The notes under the pieces are model-generated. The model was not told the origin of the DNA, searched no databases, and saw only the letters and a program-made list of their open reading frames with translations. A DNA stretch of 64,000 nucleotides. It comes from JBMFVE01 sp049966155 (lineage in GTDB: Bacteria; Bacteroidota; Ignavibacteria; Kryptoniales; JAKASW01). The translations under genes were made by a program, and so were the position numbers. This document shows, piece by piece, positions 23,324-32,071 of this stretch. Position 1 is the stretch's first letter. Every line of letters starts with the position of its first letter. Location of the stretch: assembly GCA_049966155.1 (NCBI GenBank), contig JBMFVE010000001.1, positions 1-64,000 of the forward strand, read 5' to 3'.

Positions 23324-25789
23324 TTAAAGAGTGGATATGGGATCTACATCCGAATAAAAAACTACAGAGTTTTTATATGTCCGCTTTATGTCCATATCTA
23401 TTTCATCAAGAACTCTTTTTAATTTTTCATTTGACGAATCAAACGATTTGTTTAGCTTTAAAAGAATTTGATAGCGAAATTTTCCCATTAATCTTGTTAT
23501 TACAGCAGGAGATGGACCAAGAATTGAAACCGCCTGCAGTTTCTTTTTCATTTTTTTTGCTGCCATTTCAGCAGCGGAAGAAGTTGATGCAAGGTTTCGA
23601 CCACGAAATTCAATAACCGCCATTCTTGTAAAAGGAGGGTAACTCAGTTCCTTTCTAAATTCAATTTCTTTCTGATAAAATGATTTGTAGTCATGCCTTA
23701 TAACAAAATCCAGGATTGGGTTATCTGCAGTTCGAACCTGTATGACCACTTCCCCCTCTTTATCGCGTCTGCCTGCCCTTCCTGAAACCTGAGTTAAAAG
23801 CTGAAAAGCCCTTTCATTAGACCTGAAATCTGGAAGCAACATTGTATCATCTGCAGAAATAACTCCAACTAATGTTACCTTCGGAAAGTCCAGCCCTTTC
23901 GCAACGAGCTGCGTTCCAATTAAAATATCGACATCCCCGCTGGCAAATTCAGACAAAATCTTATCATGAGCTCCCTTTTTTGAGGTAGTGTCAAGATCCA
24001 TCCTCAATATTTTTGCCTCAGGAAAAATAGCGGATAACTCTTCTTCTACCTTTTGTGTGCCCGTTCCTCCGTAATAAAGATTTGCACTGCTGCATCTCGG
24101 ACATACCACAGGCGGCTCTTTGACAAATCCACAATAATGACAGCGCAGGTGTTTTTTTTTCTTGTGAAATATCAATGTTAAATCACAGTTGGGACACATT
24201 TCAACATAGCCACATTCCCCGCACAACAGATAAGTTGAAAAACCACGTCGGTTCCTCAGTAATATTGTGGATTCTTTTCTCAGCAGGCGTTCGTTTATCT
24301 TTTCTCTCAACACCGAGCTTATACTACCGGTCGAAAGTTTTTCTTTTTTTTCTTTTCGAAAATCAACAATTAAAATTTTGGGCATCTTTGCATTGTCAAT
24401 CCTCTCAGGAATCCTCAAAAGCCTGTATTTACCTGTCTCGGCATTGTAATATGACTCAACTGATGGAGTGGCACTACCAAGCACTGTAACGGCCTGATTA
24501 ATTAAACTCCGCATTACCGCAACATCTCTCCCGTTATATCTGGGCGTTGAATCTGTCTGTTTGTAAGTCGACTCATGTTCCTCATCGACAATTATCAATC
24601 CTAAGTTTTTTACTGGCGCAAAGACCGCACTCCTGGCTCCAATGACAACCTTTGCTCTACCAGAAAACAGAGTGCGCCACGCATCGTATCTTTCGCCAAT
24701 AGACATCCTGCTATGCATTAACACAACCTGATCTTTAAATCGTGCTCTGAACCTGTGAACTATTTGTGGCGTAAGAGAAATCTCTGGAACCATAACAATT
24801 CCAGTCTTACCCAATTTCAGGGCATAGTCCAGAGCTTCAATGTACACCTGCGTCTTCCCACTTCCTGTTACACCATGCAGCAGAAACGTCCTGTATTCCC
24901 CCCTTTCAATAGATGAGACAATTTCATTAACTGCCACCTTTTGATCATCAGTTAGCTGAAAGTCCCTTATCTCCTCAGTGTATGACCCCTCTGCTAACCT
25001 CAACTCTTCTTGATCGTAAAACTCCACAATCCCCTTTTCTGCAAGCGCTTTCAGTGAAGCCATTGAACCATGTGATTGAGCGAGAAGGTGAGCAGCACTT
25101 ACTCCGGAATCCATGGTATGTAGCATTTTTGAGAGGGTCAGCAAAATCTCGGCTTGCTTCGGAGCACGGCGATCAAGTTCACCTAAAAGAGTGCTCAGTG
25201 CTGCACTGTCTTTATAAGTACCTGTAAAATCAACATATGTCTCATATCTAATTTTTGCGCGCGGGGAGGTCAGTTCTTCTGATAACTGCACAATATTTTG
25301 AGAAGCCAGCTTCAGCAGGTGATATCTTAAACCTGCTGTACCTAACTCTCCCTTTAACTTCTTCAATGTTAACGGCCCTTTATTTGCCAGTAGTTCTAAT
25401 ATTTTACGTCGACTTGGATTTTTTTCATCAAACTTATCTTTGAGGAGAGTAACTACGGTCTCTGATGTGACTGACATTCCCGCCGGCATTGCACTTTTCA
25501 ACACCTCACCCCAGGAAGCCAGGTAATAATCTGATATCCATTTCGTCAATTTCATCATCTCTTCAGAATAAACAGGTTCGCTGTCGAGAACATCGCTTAT
25601 TGGTTTAATTTCAGTTAAATCACTTTCATCTTTTAATCCCACAACAACCCCGGTCATCAATTTTTTTCTAAATGACGCGACGACACGAACACCTTTAACA
25701 ACTGCATCTCTGAATTCTTCCGGCACGCTGTAAGTGAACTCTCTGTGTACTGGAATTGGAAAAGCTATGTCACAAAACTTGTTCTTCAA
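23324..25789 (-). CDS. priA: Primosomal protein N' (replication restart helicase PriA)
   Basis: An 821-residue SF2 helicase that restarts stalled forks. The N-terminal 3'-DNA-binding domain starts CDIAFPIPVHREFTYSVPEEF; then come Walker A HGVTGSGKTQVYIEAL, VMVPEISLTPQIV, motif II DEEHESTYKQ and GSATPSVES. The zinc region has eight cysteines (CGECGYVEMCPNC then CHYCGFVKEPPVVCPRC), and GTQLVAKGLDFPKVTLVG with QVSGRAGR follow. All parts are present. Its ATG overlaps the end of larC by 4 bases. Confidence 0.96.
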   Translation of the reverse strand: MKNKFCDIAFPIPVHREFTYSVPEEFRDAVVKGVRVVASFRKKLMTGVVVGLKDESDLTEIKPISDVLDSEPVYSEEMMKLTKWISDYYLASWGEVLKSAMPAGMSVTSETVVTLLKDKFDEKNPSRRKILELLANKGPLTLKKLKGELGTAGLRYHLLKLASQNIVQLSEELTSPRAKIRYETYVDFTGTYKDSAALSTLLGELDRRAPKQAEILLTLSKMLHTMDSGVSAAHLLAQSHGSMASLKALAEKGIVEFYDQEELRLAEGSYTEEIRDFQLTDDQKVAVNEIVSSIERGEYRTFLLHGVTGSGKTQVYIEALDYALKLGKTGIVMVPEISLTPQIVHRFRARFKDQVVLMHSRMSIGERYDAWRTLFSGRAKVVIGARSAVFAPVKNLGLIIVDEEHESTYKQTDSTPRYNGRDVAVMRSLINQAVTVLGSATPSVESYYNAETGKYRLLRIPERIDNAKMPKILIVDFRKEKKEKLSTGSISSVLREKINERLLRKESTILLRNRRGFSTYLLCGECGYVEMCPNCDLTLIFHKKKKHLRCHYCGFVKEPPVVCPRCSSANLYYGGTGTQKVEEELSAIFPEAKILRMDLDTTSKKGAHDKILSEFASGDVDILIGTQLVAKGLDFPKVTLVGVISADDTMLLPDFRSNERAFQLLTQVSGRAGRRDKEGEVVIQVRTADNPILDFVIRHDYKSFYQKEIEFRKELSYPPFTRMAVIEFRGRNLASTSSAAEMAAKKMKKKLQAVSILGPSPAVITRLMGKFRYQILLKLNKSFDSSNEKLKRVLDEIDMDIKRTYKNSVVFYSDVDPISTL

Positions 25790-26658
25790 TAATTATCTTG
25801 CTCCACATTAACTTTAGTTACTAAATCAGGTTGACCGTCGTGAACACATATGTTGCCAATCATTATTCTCAATAAACCGGGTATCTTCTTGAATTCTTTC
25901 GTACCTGCACCATAACCTATGCTTTCCACCTCAACATACATCGGTCTTATAACCCCACGAGAAAATGCCCTGACAATCGCTGCGCCTGTGGGAGTCGTCA
26001 TCTCATAGGGCATATCATCGAGTATTATTGGATAACCCTTCAGAATTTCAATGGTAGCCGGTGTCGGTATCGGGAGCACTCCGTGCTGAGCTTTAACAAA
26101 TCCACCAGAACCAACCATGATTGGACTGGTGTAAATAGCTTCAACACCTGATAGCTCAATGCATGCTGACACACCTACTATCTCTGCAATTGAGTAAACG
26201 GAACCAACCTCATGAAAATGGATTTCTTCCTCCGAGGAATTATGAATCCTCATTTCAGCTCTTGCAAGATGTTTAAAAACTGTTAAAGACCTCTTCTTCA
26301 CATTTTCCGAAAGTTGAGAATTTTGAATAAGGTTTTTAATCTCAAGGTAACTTCTTCCTTCAGAATGAAGATAAGCCTCATCCTTATCAAGACGTGTAGA
26401 ATAATCAACCCCTGCAATCAGGCCGGGCAAATCAGTAGAATCAGTGACATGCTCCATATTGCCGTTTACTGCAACATCAGCCCTTATTGCTGAAATGTTA
26501 CTTTGAACAACAGTGCTTAAATGGATCTCAATCTCTCCTTGATTTAGCTTTCTCAATTCCTCTTTAACCTGATTGACATTTATCCCGGCGGAAATAAAAG
26601 CTCCCAGTACCATGTTACCTGAAATACCGGCAAATGCATCAAAGTAAGCAATCCTCAT
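25786..26658 (-). CDS. larC: LarC-type nickel insertion protein, N-terminal (LarC1) domain only
   Basis: A 290-residue DUF111/LarC protein. It starts MRIAYFDAFAGISGNMVLGA, has the family histidine motif HFHEVGSVYSIAEIVG near ~146-161, then LPIPTPATIEILKGYP and EMTTPTGAAIVRAF. LarC completes the nickel-pincer cofactor of lactate racemase-type enzymes. Full-length LarC is about 400 residues; here the protein stops right after the first domain, and the priA start codon overlaps its stop. The C-terminal CTP-binding LarC2 domain is missing, and no larA, larB or larE is nearby. A different role for the short form is possible. Confidence 0.82.
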   Translation of the reverse strand: MRIAYFDAFAGISGNMVLGAFISAGINVNQVKEELRKLNQGEIEIHLSTVVQSNISAIRADVAVNGNMEHVTDSTDLPGLIAGVDYSTRLDKDEAYLHSEGRSYLEIKNLIQNSQLSENVKKRSLTVFKHLARAEMRIHNSSEEEIHFHEVGSVYSIAEIVGVSACIELSGVEAIYTSPIMVGSGGFVKAQHGVLPIPTPATIEILKGYPIILDDMPYEMTTPTGAAIVRAFSRGVIRPMYVEVESIGYGAGTKEFKKIPGLLRIMIGNICVHDGQPDLVTKVNVEQDNY

Positions 26659-26744
26659 TTTAAATCCGTTCTTTTTATCAATTTAGTTTGAAATGAATCT
26701 CTGCTCAACAGGCTCCTCTGGTCAGGGTATTACACTTTAAAACT

Positions 26745-27671
26745 TCAAGTGCTGCGAAGAAAATAATATTCTGAGACTATTGAACCCAATGCTACCGACA
26801 GGAGTTTGGCTTCAGCTGTATCTGCCCTTGAAGGAATGAGAATTGGTATTTTTCCCCCCACAACCACATGTGCAGGTGTCAGTTTCGCAAAATAAGTTGT
26901 GCTTTTGGCAAGACTGTTGGCAGTCTCAATATCGTGTGCAACAAGAATGTCTGCCATACCTGCAACAGGTGATTCGATACCCTTTTCTCTTGCAGCTGCG
27001 GTGTCAAGAGCATTATCCAGAGCCAGTGGGCCATCAACTATACATCCGCGAATTTGTCTCCGTTCGTTCATCTTTGAAAGAACTGCTGCATCAATTGTTG
27101 ATCTTATATCTGGATTTATAAATTCAGTTGCCGAAATCACTGCAACTTTTGGCATTTCATTGCCTAATGCATGACTGACTTCGACTGCATTTTTAATTAT
27201 TTCAACCTTTCCCTTCAGGTCGGGCGCAGGATTAATTCCACCATCGGTAATCATGAGGAGCCTGCTGCTGCTTTCACCAACATACTCTATCACAAACACA
27301 TCGCTCAACAATCTGCCTGTTCTCAACCCGCTCCCATCCTGCAAAACGCACCTCATCAACGCTGCGGTATCAATACTCCCCTTTAGCAATATATCGATTT
27401 TGCCTTCTGCACCGAGCTTGATGAGAGCATTTGCCGAGGCCGATGGATCACCAAAGTCCATAACCTGCACGGCATTTGTTTTTATACCGTATTCTCCTAT
27501 TGCTCTCTCAATGACCTCTTTACGCCCCGCTAAAATGAAATTAGTTCCCAGCTCATTTTGACATTCATATATTGCACGAAAAGTCGGTTCGTTTTCGGGA
27601 AACACCACTCCGACTCTCTTTGGTTTAATTTGACGTGCGTAATTGATTAATTTTGTAAAACTGTCAATCAT
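26745..27671 (-). CDS. ptb: Phosphate butyryltransferase (phosphate acyl-CoA transferase)
   Basis: A 308-residue PTA/PTB-family enzyme converting an acyl-CoA such as butyryl-CoA to the acyl phosphate. Features: RVGVVFPENEPTFRAI, IDILLKGSIDTAALMRCVL (~86-104), the LLMITDGGINPAPDLKGKVEII stretch, CIVDGPLALDNALD and LVAHDIETANSLAKS. The adjacent acyl kinase 12 bases upstream supports Ptb rather than phosphate acetyltransferase. Together they make ATP from acyl-CoA; branched or other short acyl groups may be the real substrate. Confidence 0.92.
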   Translation of the reverse strand: MIDSFTKLINYARQIKPKRVGVVFPENEPTFRAIYECQNELGTNFILAGRKEVIERAIGEYGIKTNAVQVMDFGDPSASANALIKLGAEGKIDILLKGSIDTAALMRCVLQDGSGLRTGRLLSDVFVIEYVGESSSRLLMITDGGINPAPDLKGKVEIIKNAVEVSHALGNEMPKVAVISATEFINPDIRSTIDAAVLSKMNERRQIRGCIVDGPLALDNALDTAAAREKGIESPVAGMADILVAHDIETANSLAKSTTYFAKLTPAHVVVGGKIPILIPSRADTAEAKLLSVALGSIVSEYYFLRST

Positions 27672-27683
27672 AATAATCCCTGT

Positions 27684-28766
27684 TCAATATTCACGGATTT
27701 TTTCTTCACCTCTTAATGCACGCAGTGCTCCCTCAGCAAGAGCCTGCATTTCATTTTCCCCGGGTATCCGCACTATATGTCCGATGAAGCCAATGCGCTC
27801 TTCAACCATTTCCATTAACATCGATGACCGTGCAAGTCCTCCTGTAAGTATGATAGCATCTACCCTACCGTTCAATACAGTAGACATTGCACCGATTTCT
27901 TTTGCAATTTGATACGCCATGGCTTCATATACCTTAAGCGCTTTATCATCACCGGCATTAATCCGCTTCTCCACTTCTTTAGCTGAATTTGTGCCAAGAT
28001 ATGCTACCAGGCCTCCATTGCCCATTACCAATCTTCTAATTTCTGACTCGGAAAATTTCCCTGAAAAACATAGAGAAATAAACTGTTGAAGAGGCAAACC
28101 ACCTGTCCGCTCAGGGGTAAAGGGCCCGTCACTGGATGCATCATTAACGTCAATAATCCTTCCTGCAACAACGGGAGCAATTGAAGTGCCCCCGCCTATG
28201 TGCGCAACAATGAACCTGCTTTTAGTTATTGGTATGCTCAATTTCCTGCATGCTATTCTTACTACACTGTGTATATTGAGAGCATGTGAGAGACCCCTCC
28301 TTTCAATTAAAGGATGTCCTGAATACCTCGCAATTGGATTCATTTCGTCGACAGAAACAGGATCAACCGTAAATGCTGGACAGTCGTATTCGTGTGAAAG
28401 CTCGTAAGCTATGGCGCAACCCATATTTGATGCATGACTTCCCTGGATATTCAATCTGGCATCAGAAACCATTTTTTCATTAATCAGATATGTACCCCCT
28501 TCAAGAGGCTTTAACAATCCACCTATTCCCACTATACAGTCGGGCCTCAGATTTACACAGGAAAAGAACTCTTTAAGTAACCCCAGGCGCATTTCGTACT
28601 GAGCCCATATGTCCGGGTACTTATTTAACTCGTCTAATTTATGTTCAAAAACCCTCAGTTCCAGCTGCTCTGCATTTAAATAAATAGCCCCCTTTGTCGA
28701 AGTGGAACCTGTGTTGACAACAAATATTGTATATTTGTCCTTCAGTTTTTCCACATCATCACCCAA
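27684..28766 (-). CDS. buk: Butyrate kinase
   Basis: A 360-residue ASKHA-fold acyl kinase. The start TIFVVNTGSTSTKGAIYL carries the phosphate-1 motif, and FIVAHIGGGTSIAPV and ILTGGLARSS the later ATP-site motifs. DPVSVDEMNPIARYSGHP is characteristic of butyrate or branched-chain fatty acid kinases. It makes ATP plus free acid from acyl phosphate. It is the first gene of the buk-ptb pair; the 69-base gap to the porQ gene behind it probably holds its promoter. Confidence 0.94.
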   Translation of the reverse strand: MGDDVEKLKDKYTIFVVNTGSTSTKGAIYLNAEQLELRVFEHKLDELNKYPDIWAQYEMRLGLLKEFFSCVNLRPDCIVGIGGLLKPLEGGTYLINEKMVSDARLNIQGSHASNMGCAIAYELSHEYDCPAFTVDPVSVDEMNPIARYSGHPLIERRGLSHALNIHSVVRIACRKLSIPITKSRFIVAHIGGGTSIAPVVAGRIIDVNDASSDGPFTPERTGGLPLQQFISLCFSGKFSESEIRRLVMGNGGLVAYLGTNSAKEVEKRINAGDDKALKVYEAMAYQIAKEIGAMSTVLNGRVDAIILTGGLARSSMLMEMVEERIGFIGHIVRIPGENEMQALAEGALRALRGEEKIREY

Positions 28767-28835
28767 TTTAACATGTAATTAAAAATTTCTTTATCGAGCC
28801 AGAACTCTTGTTTCGAAAATACGCAGAAGATATTA

Positions 28836-29762
28836 TCAGATTGCAGTGGTGACATTGACCCGATGAAGTGCACCAATCTTCCCCCATGACGAAAAAGAAT
28901 AATCAAAAGTATAACCTGCCACTTTTAATCCTAATCCAAATGACATCCCTTCAAGCCCGGAGTTAACGCCAATCTTCATTTGCTTATGCTTCAAATTATC
29001 ATACCCGATCCGGAGCTCAAGGTTATCCGAAAGAAGAAACTCTCCTCCAACAGCAAATGAGCTGAGTTTATCCGACAAACTCAAATCGGAATCAGCAAGA
29101 TGCTGCAAAGCTACGTTCAAAACCAGTGGCAAATGCTCCAGCTGCTTCGTAACTCCAATCCTGACATTTAAAGGAAGAGATTCCCTGCTTCCACCATAAT
29201 AATCCAGCTGTGCCCCAATGTTGTCAATTGAGAATCCAATGCCCAGCATGTTTGAAGGGAAATTGTAATATAAGCCCGCATCAAAGGCTATGGCTGAAGA
29301 TCGGGCAGAAGCAATTGAGGAATAAATTCCTTTCAGGTTGAACCCGTAGCTGAAATCCTCCGCAAGAAGGTTTGAATAATTTAAAACCAGCATTGCATCA
29401 CCGGCACTAAATGTTCCGAGCTGATTTCCAAACTCATCGGTTGTTGTAAAGCTCCCATAATTAATGTATCCAATCCCGATTCCAAAATAACCAATGGCTG
29501 GCTTTTCAGCTGTGGCAAAAACATAACCCGCATTTATATCTAAAATGTGTTTGAGAAAACCAAAGGTAACAATACGATTTCCAGCATTAACTGAAACTGC
29601 TGGATTGTAAAAGAATCCCGATGGATCAGACGTTCTGGCAAGTGATGCTCCCGCCAGAGAAGCTTCCCTTGCACTTACATCAAGATTTAAAAAACGGTAG
29701 ATAGTTTGCGAATATGCAATCTGACCGACAAATAAAGTTGAAAGAAGGAAAATAAACTTCAT
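28836..29762 (-). CDS. porQ: PorQ/PorV-like outer membrane protein
   Basis: A 308-residue exported protein: signal peptide 1-18 ending IAYSQ, then YRFLNLDVSAREASLAGASLART, DPSGFFYNPAV, and a run of beta strands ending in the aromatic-rich GYTFDYSFSSWG...HRVNVTTA. This matches the PorV/PorQ family of FadL-like barrels, and PorQ by length and by the missing plug. PorQ is an accessory of the type IX secretion system in Bacteroidota; in related phyla the family is common outside known T9SS loci, so secretion function here is inferred. It stands alone, divergent from a GT9 gene. Confidence 0.8.
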   Translation of the reverse strand: MKFIFLLSTLFVGQIAYSQTIYRFLNLDVSAREASLAGASLARTSDPSGFFYNPAVSVNAGNRIVTFGFLKHILDINAGYVFATAEKPAIGYFGIGIGYINYGSFTTTDEFGNQLGTFSAGDAMLVLNYSNLLAEDFSYGFNLKGIYSSIASARSSAIAFDAGLYYNFPSNMLGIGFSIDNIGAQLDYYGGSRESLPLNVRIGVTKQLEHLPLVLNVALQHLADSDLSLSDKLSSFAVGGEFLLSDNLELRIGYDNLKHKQMKIGVNSGLEGMSFGLGLKVAGYTFDYSFSSWGKIGALHRVNVTTAI

Positions 29763-29831
29763 TAAAATAATGTACCAGGCTGAGCGTTCTTTTTCAAGAG
29801 AGCGGAGTTTTCATTATATTTTCAAATATCT

Positions 29832-30884
29832 ATGGAAAAGTCTATAATGTTGCAAAAGGAAAGAATTCAAAAGATCCTGATAATAAAACTGAGGGCAATT
29901 GGAGATGTACTCCTTTCAACACCCGTAGCAACAAACCTTCGAAGCTTCTTTCCGGATGCACAGATAGATTTCCTCGTTGAAGAATTTGCATCAGCTGTAC
30001 TTCTGAACAATCCATTCATTTCTAATGTAATTTCGCTTAATAGAAAGAAGCAAAATCCGCTTTTTCTCATTCATTCAATTAGAACCACAGGTTATGACCT
30101 TGTCATTGACCTCTTTGCAAACCCGAGATCGGCAATAATAACTCTCTTAAGCGGAGCACCATACCGGGTCGGTTTTCCATTTAAGTGGCGCCGGTATTCC
30201 TACAACATAATTACACCTCCCAGAAGCGCTACTGTTCATAACGTTGAATTCAACCTCGATGCACTGCGCAAACTAAAAATTCCGTTAGTTTCAACTAATC
30301 CTCAATTCTTTCTAAATGATGACGACTACAAATTTGCATCAAGTTTCATCGAGTCAAATGGCCTGCGCGAAAAGGAATTTATAACCGTAAATATTGGCGG
30401 CGGCTGGGAAACCAAACGATGGAAAACCGACAAATTTATCTCTCTTTCGAAAAAGATATTAAATGAACTTTCTATTGGGGTGGTTATATTATACGGGCCA
30501 GCAGAGGAATTACAGGCCAGAGCTATTGCTGAACAATCAGGAGCGGTTCTTGCGCCGTTTACGTCCCTCCATCAGATGGGAGCAATCATGAAGGCATCGA
30601 AACTGCTGATTACAAATGATTCCGGTCCAATGCATATTGCCGCAAGTTTAAATGTTCCAACTCTGGCAATATTCGGACCGACTGATCCCAAGCTGCAGGG
30701 CCCTTATGGCAACATATCGGAAATAGTTCAAAAAGAAGACCTTGAATGCCTTAAATGCAATAAAACAACATGCCCTATTGGAAATATCTGTATGACCTCA
30801 CTTGATGCTGAAGTTGTGTTTGAAAAACTTGACCATCTAATGAGAAAAATTGAATCCTCCAGAAAATTAACGGAGCACAAATGA
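29832..30884 (+). CDS. GT9 family (heptosyltransferase-like) glycosyltransferase
   Basis: A 350-residue GT9 enzyme. The N-terminus has KILIIKLRAIGDVLLSTPVATNLR, and the C-terminal donor-site pattern is LLITNDSGPMHIAASLNVPTLAIFGPTDP. Near the end a cluster of four cysteines (CLKCNKTTCPIGNIC) matches the pattern of many GT9 proteins. It likely adds a sugar to the lipopolysaccharide core or a related glycan. The downstream GT9 gene overlaps its stop (ATGA), so the two are cotranslated. An ATG five codons in is an alternative start. Confidence 0.9.
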   Translation: MEKSIMLQKERIQKILIIKLRAIGDVLLSTPVATNLRSFFPDAQIDFLVEEFASAVLLNNPFISNVISLNRKKQNPLFLIHSIRTTGYDLVIDLFANPRSAIITLLSGAPYRVGFPFKWRRYSYNIITPPRSATVHNVEFNLDALRKLKIPLVSTNPQFFLNDDDYKFASSFIESNGLREKEFITVNIGGGWETKRWKTDKFISLSKKILNELSIGVVILYGPAEELQARAIAEQSGAVLAPFTSLHQMGAIMKASKLLITNDSGPMHIAASLNVPTLAIFGPTDPKLQGPYGNISEIVQKEDLECLKCNKTTCPIGNICMTSLDAEVVFEKLDHLMRKIESSRKLTEHK

Positions 30885-32071
30885 AGGTTTTCGATTTCGA
30901 AGTCCCTGACTGCAAGCGTTTTACGGGCTACAAACCCTGCTTCCCTTACAAAATATGCTATGAGGGATGCGTCTTACCTGACAGAAAATTTGGGACAAAA
31001 ATCCTGATTATAAATCTCGATGCCATGGGAGATGTGCTGATGACAACAGCTCAGCTGCCGGGAATAAAAAGGAAGTATCCTGAAAGTTACATTGCATGGA
31101 TTACTCTTAAGAACGCAGCTCCACTGCTGGAAAATAATCCACTGATTGACGACATTTTCAAATGGGAACCGGAAAGCTGGATGATACTGGAGCAAATGGA
31201 GTTTGATATTGTATTGAATGCAGACAAATCGAGAAGATCGGCAGCTTTTGCAATGAGAATCAATGCAAAGGAACGACTGGGATTTGGCCTTAATGGAAAC
31301 GGCCAGATAATTCCATTAAATCCGGAAGCAAGCTACAATTATAAACTTGGAATCGATGATTATCTGAAGTTTAGAATTAACACCAGAACAGGTCAGGATA
31401 TACTTGCGGAAACCTTTAAACTCCCCTATCACCGGGACGAATATGTCCTTGAATTGACTGATGAAGAAAAATTGCTCACGGAGCTTTTTAGAAGATCAAT
31501 TGGCGTTACGGATAACGACCTGGTTGTAGGCTTTAATACAGGGTGCTCTGAGCTTTACCCTAATAAAAAAATGACGATTGAGCAACATCTTGATTTGATT
31601 TCCAGATTTTCTGAGGAAAATAATATTAAAATGCTTCTGCTCGGCGGACCGGAAGATACAGTGAGAAACAGGGAAATATATCAAAGAGCGGTTGAAAAAA
31701 ATCCAGCAGTTATTACAAAACTCTTTAATACACCTACAACAGAGGGTGTCAGGAAGGGGGTTGTTTACGAAAATGCAGCGGATGTGGTTATAACAGGCGA
31801 CAGCTTTGGCATGCATTTAGCAATTGCCCTTAAAAAATTTGTGATTGCCTGGTTCGGTGTAAGCTGCTGGAACGAAATTGACCTCTATGAACGGGGAGTG
31901 AAATTGATTCCGGAAGGATTGTTTTGTTCACCATGCTGGAAAAGGAAATGCCCTTATAACCTTGAGTGTATTAAAATGATAGATATGGAGAGGATAGTCG
32001 ATGTGGTGATGGACAGGCTCAATCAAAAGCGTCAGTCCCTTTCCAAAACAAGTACGTTCTCAACGTGGTAA
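30881..32071 (+). CDS. GT9 family (heptosyltransferase-like) glycosyltransferase
   Basis: A 396-residue GT9 enzyme, longer than its neighbour by an N-terminal extension of ~38 residues that contains three cysteines (YKPCFPYKICYEGC). The core begins KILIINLDAMGDVLMTTAQL; the C-terminal part has VVITGDSFGMHLAIALKKFVIAWFG and a cysteine cluster FCSPCWKRKCPYNLEC. Its last 40 bases overlap the end of rlmD on the opposite strand. The N-terminal cysteines could bind a metal together with the C-terminal set, but that is speculation. Confidence 0.87.
   Translation: MKVFDFEVPDCKRFTGYKPCFPYKICYEGCVLPDRKFGTKILIINLDAMGDVLMTTAQLPGIKRKYPESYIAWITLKNAAPLLENNPLIDDIFKWEPESWMILEQMEFDIVLNADKSRRSAAFAMRINAKERLGFGLNGNGQIIPLNPEASYNYKLGIDDYLKFRINTRTGQDILAETFKLPYHRDEYVLELTDEEKLLTELFRRSIGVTDNDLVVGFNTGCSELYPNKKMTIEQHLDLISRFSEENNIKMLLLGGPEDTVRNREIYQRAVEKNPAVITKLFNTPTTEGVRKGVVYENAADVVITGDSFGMHLAIALKKFVIAWFGVSCWNEIDLYERGVKLIPEGLFCSPCWKRKCPYNLECIKMIDMERIVDVVMDRLNQKRQSLSKTSTFSTW

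Noticed and set aside
26659..26744. Possible small gene between larC and ptb
   Set aside because: Only 86 bases and no open frame with a ribosome site; read as plain spacer.
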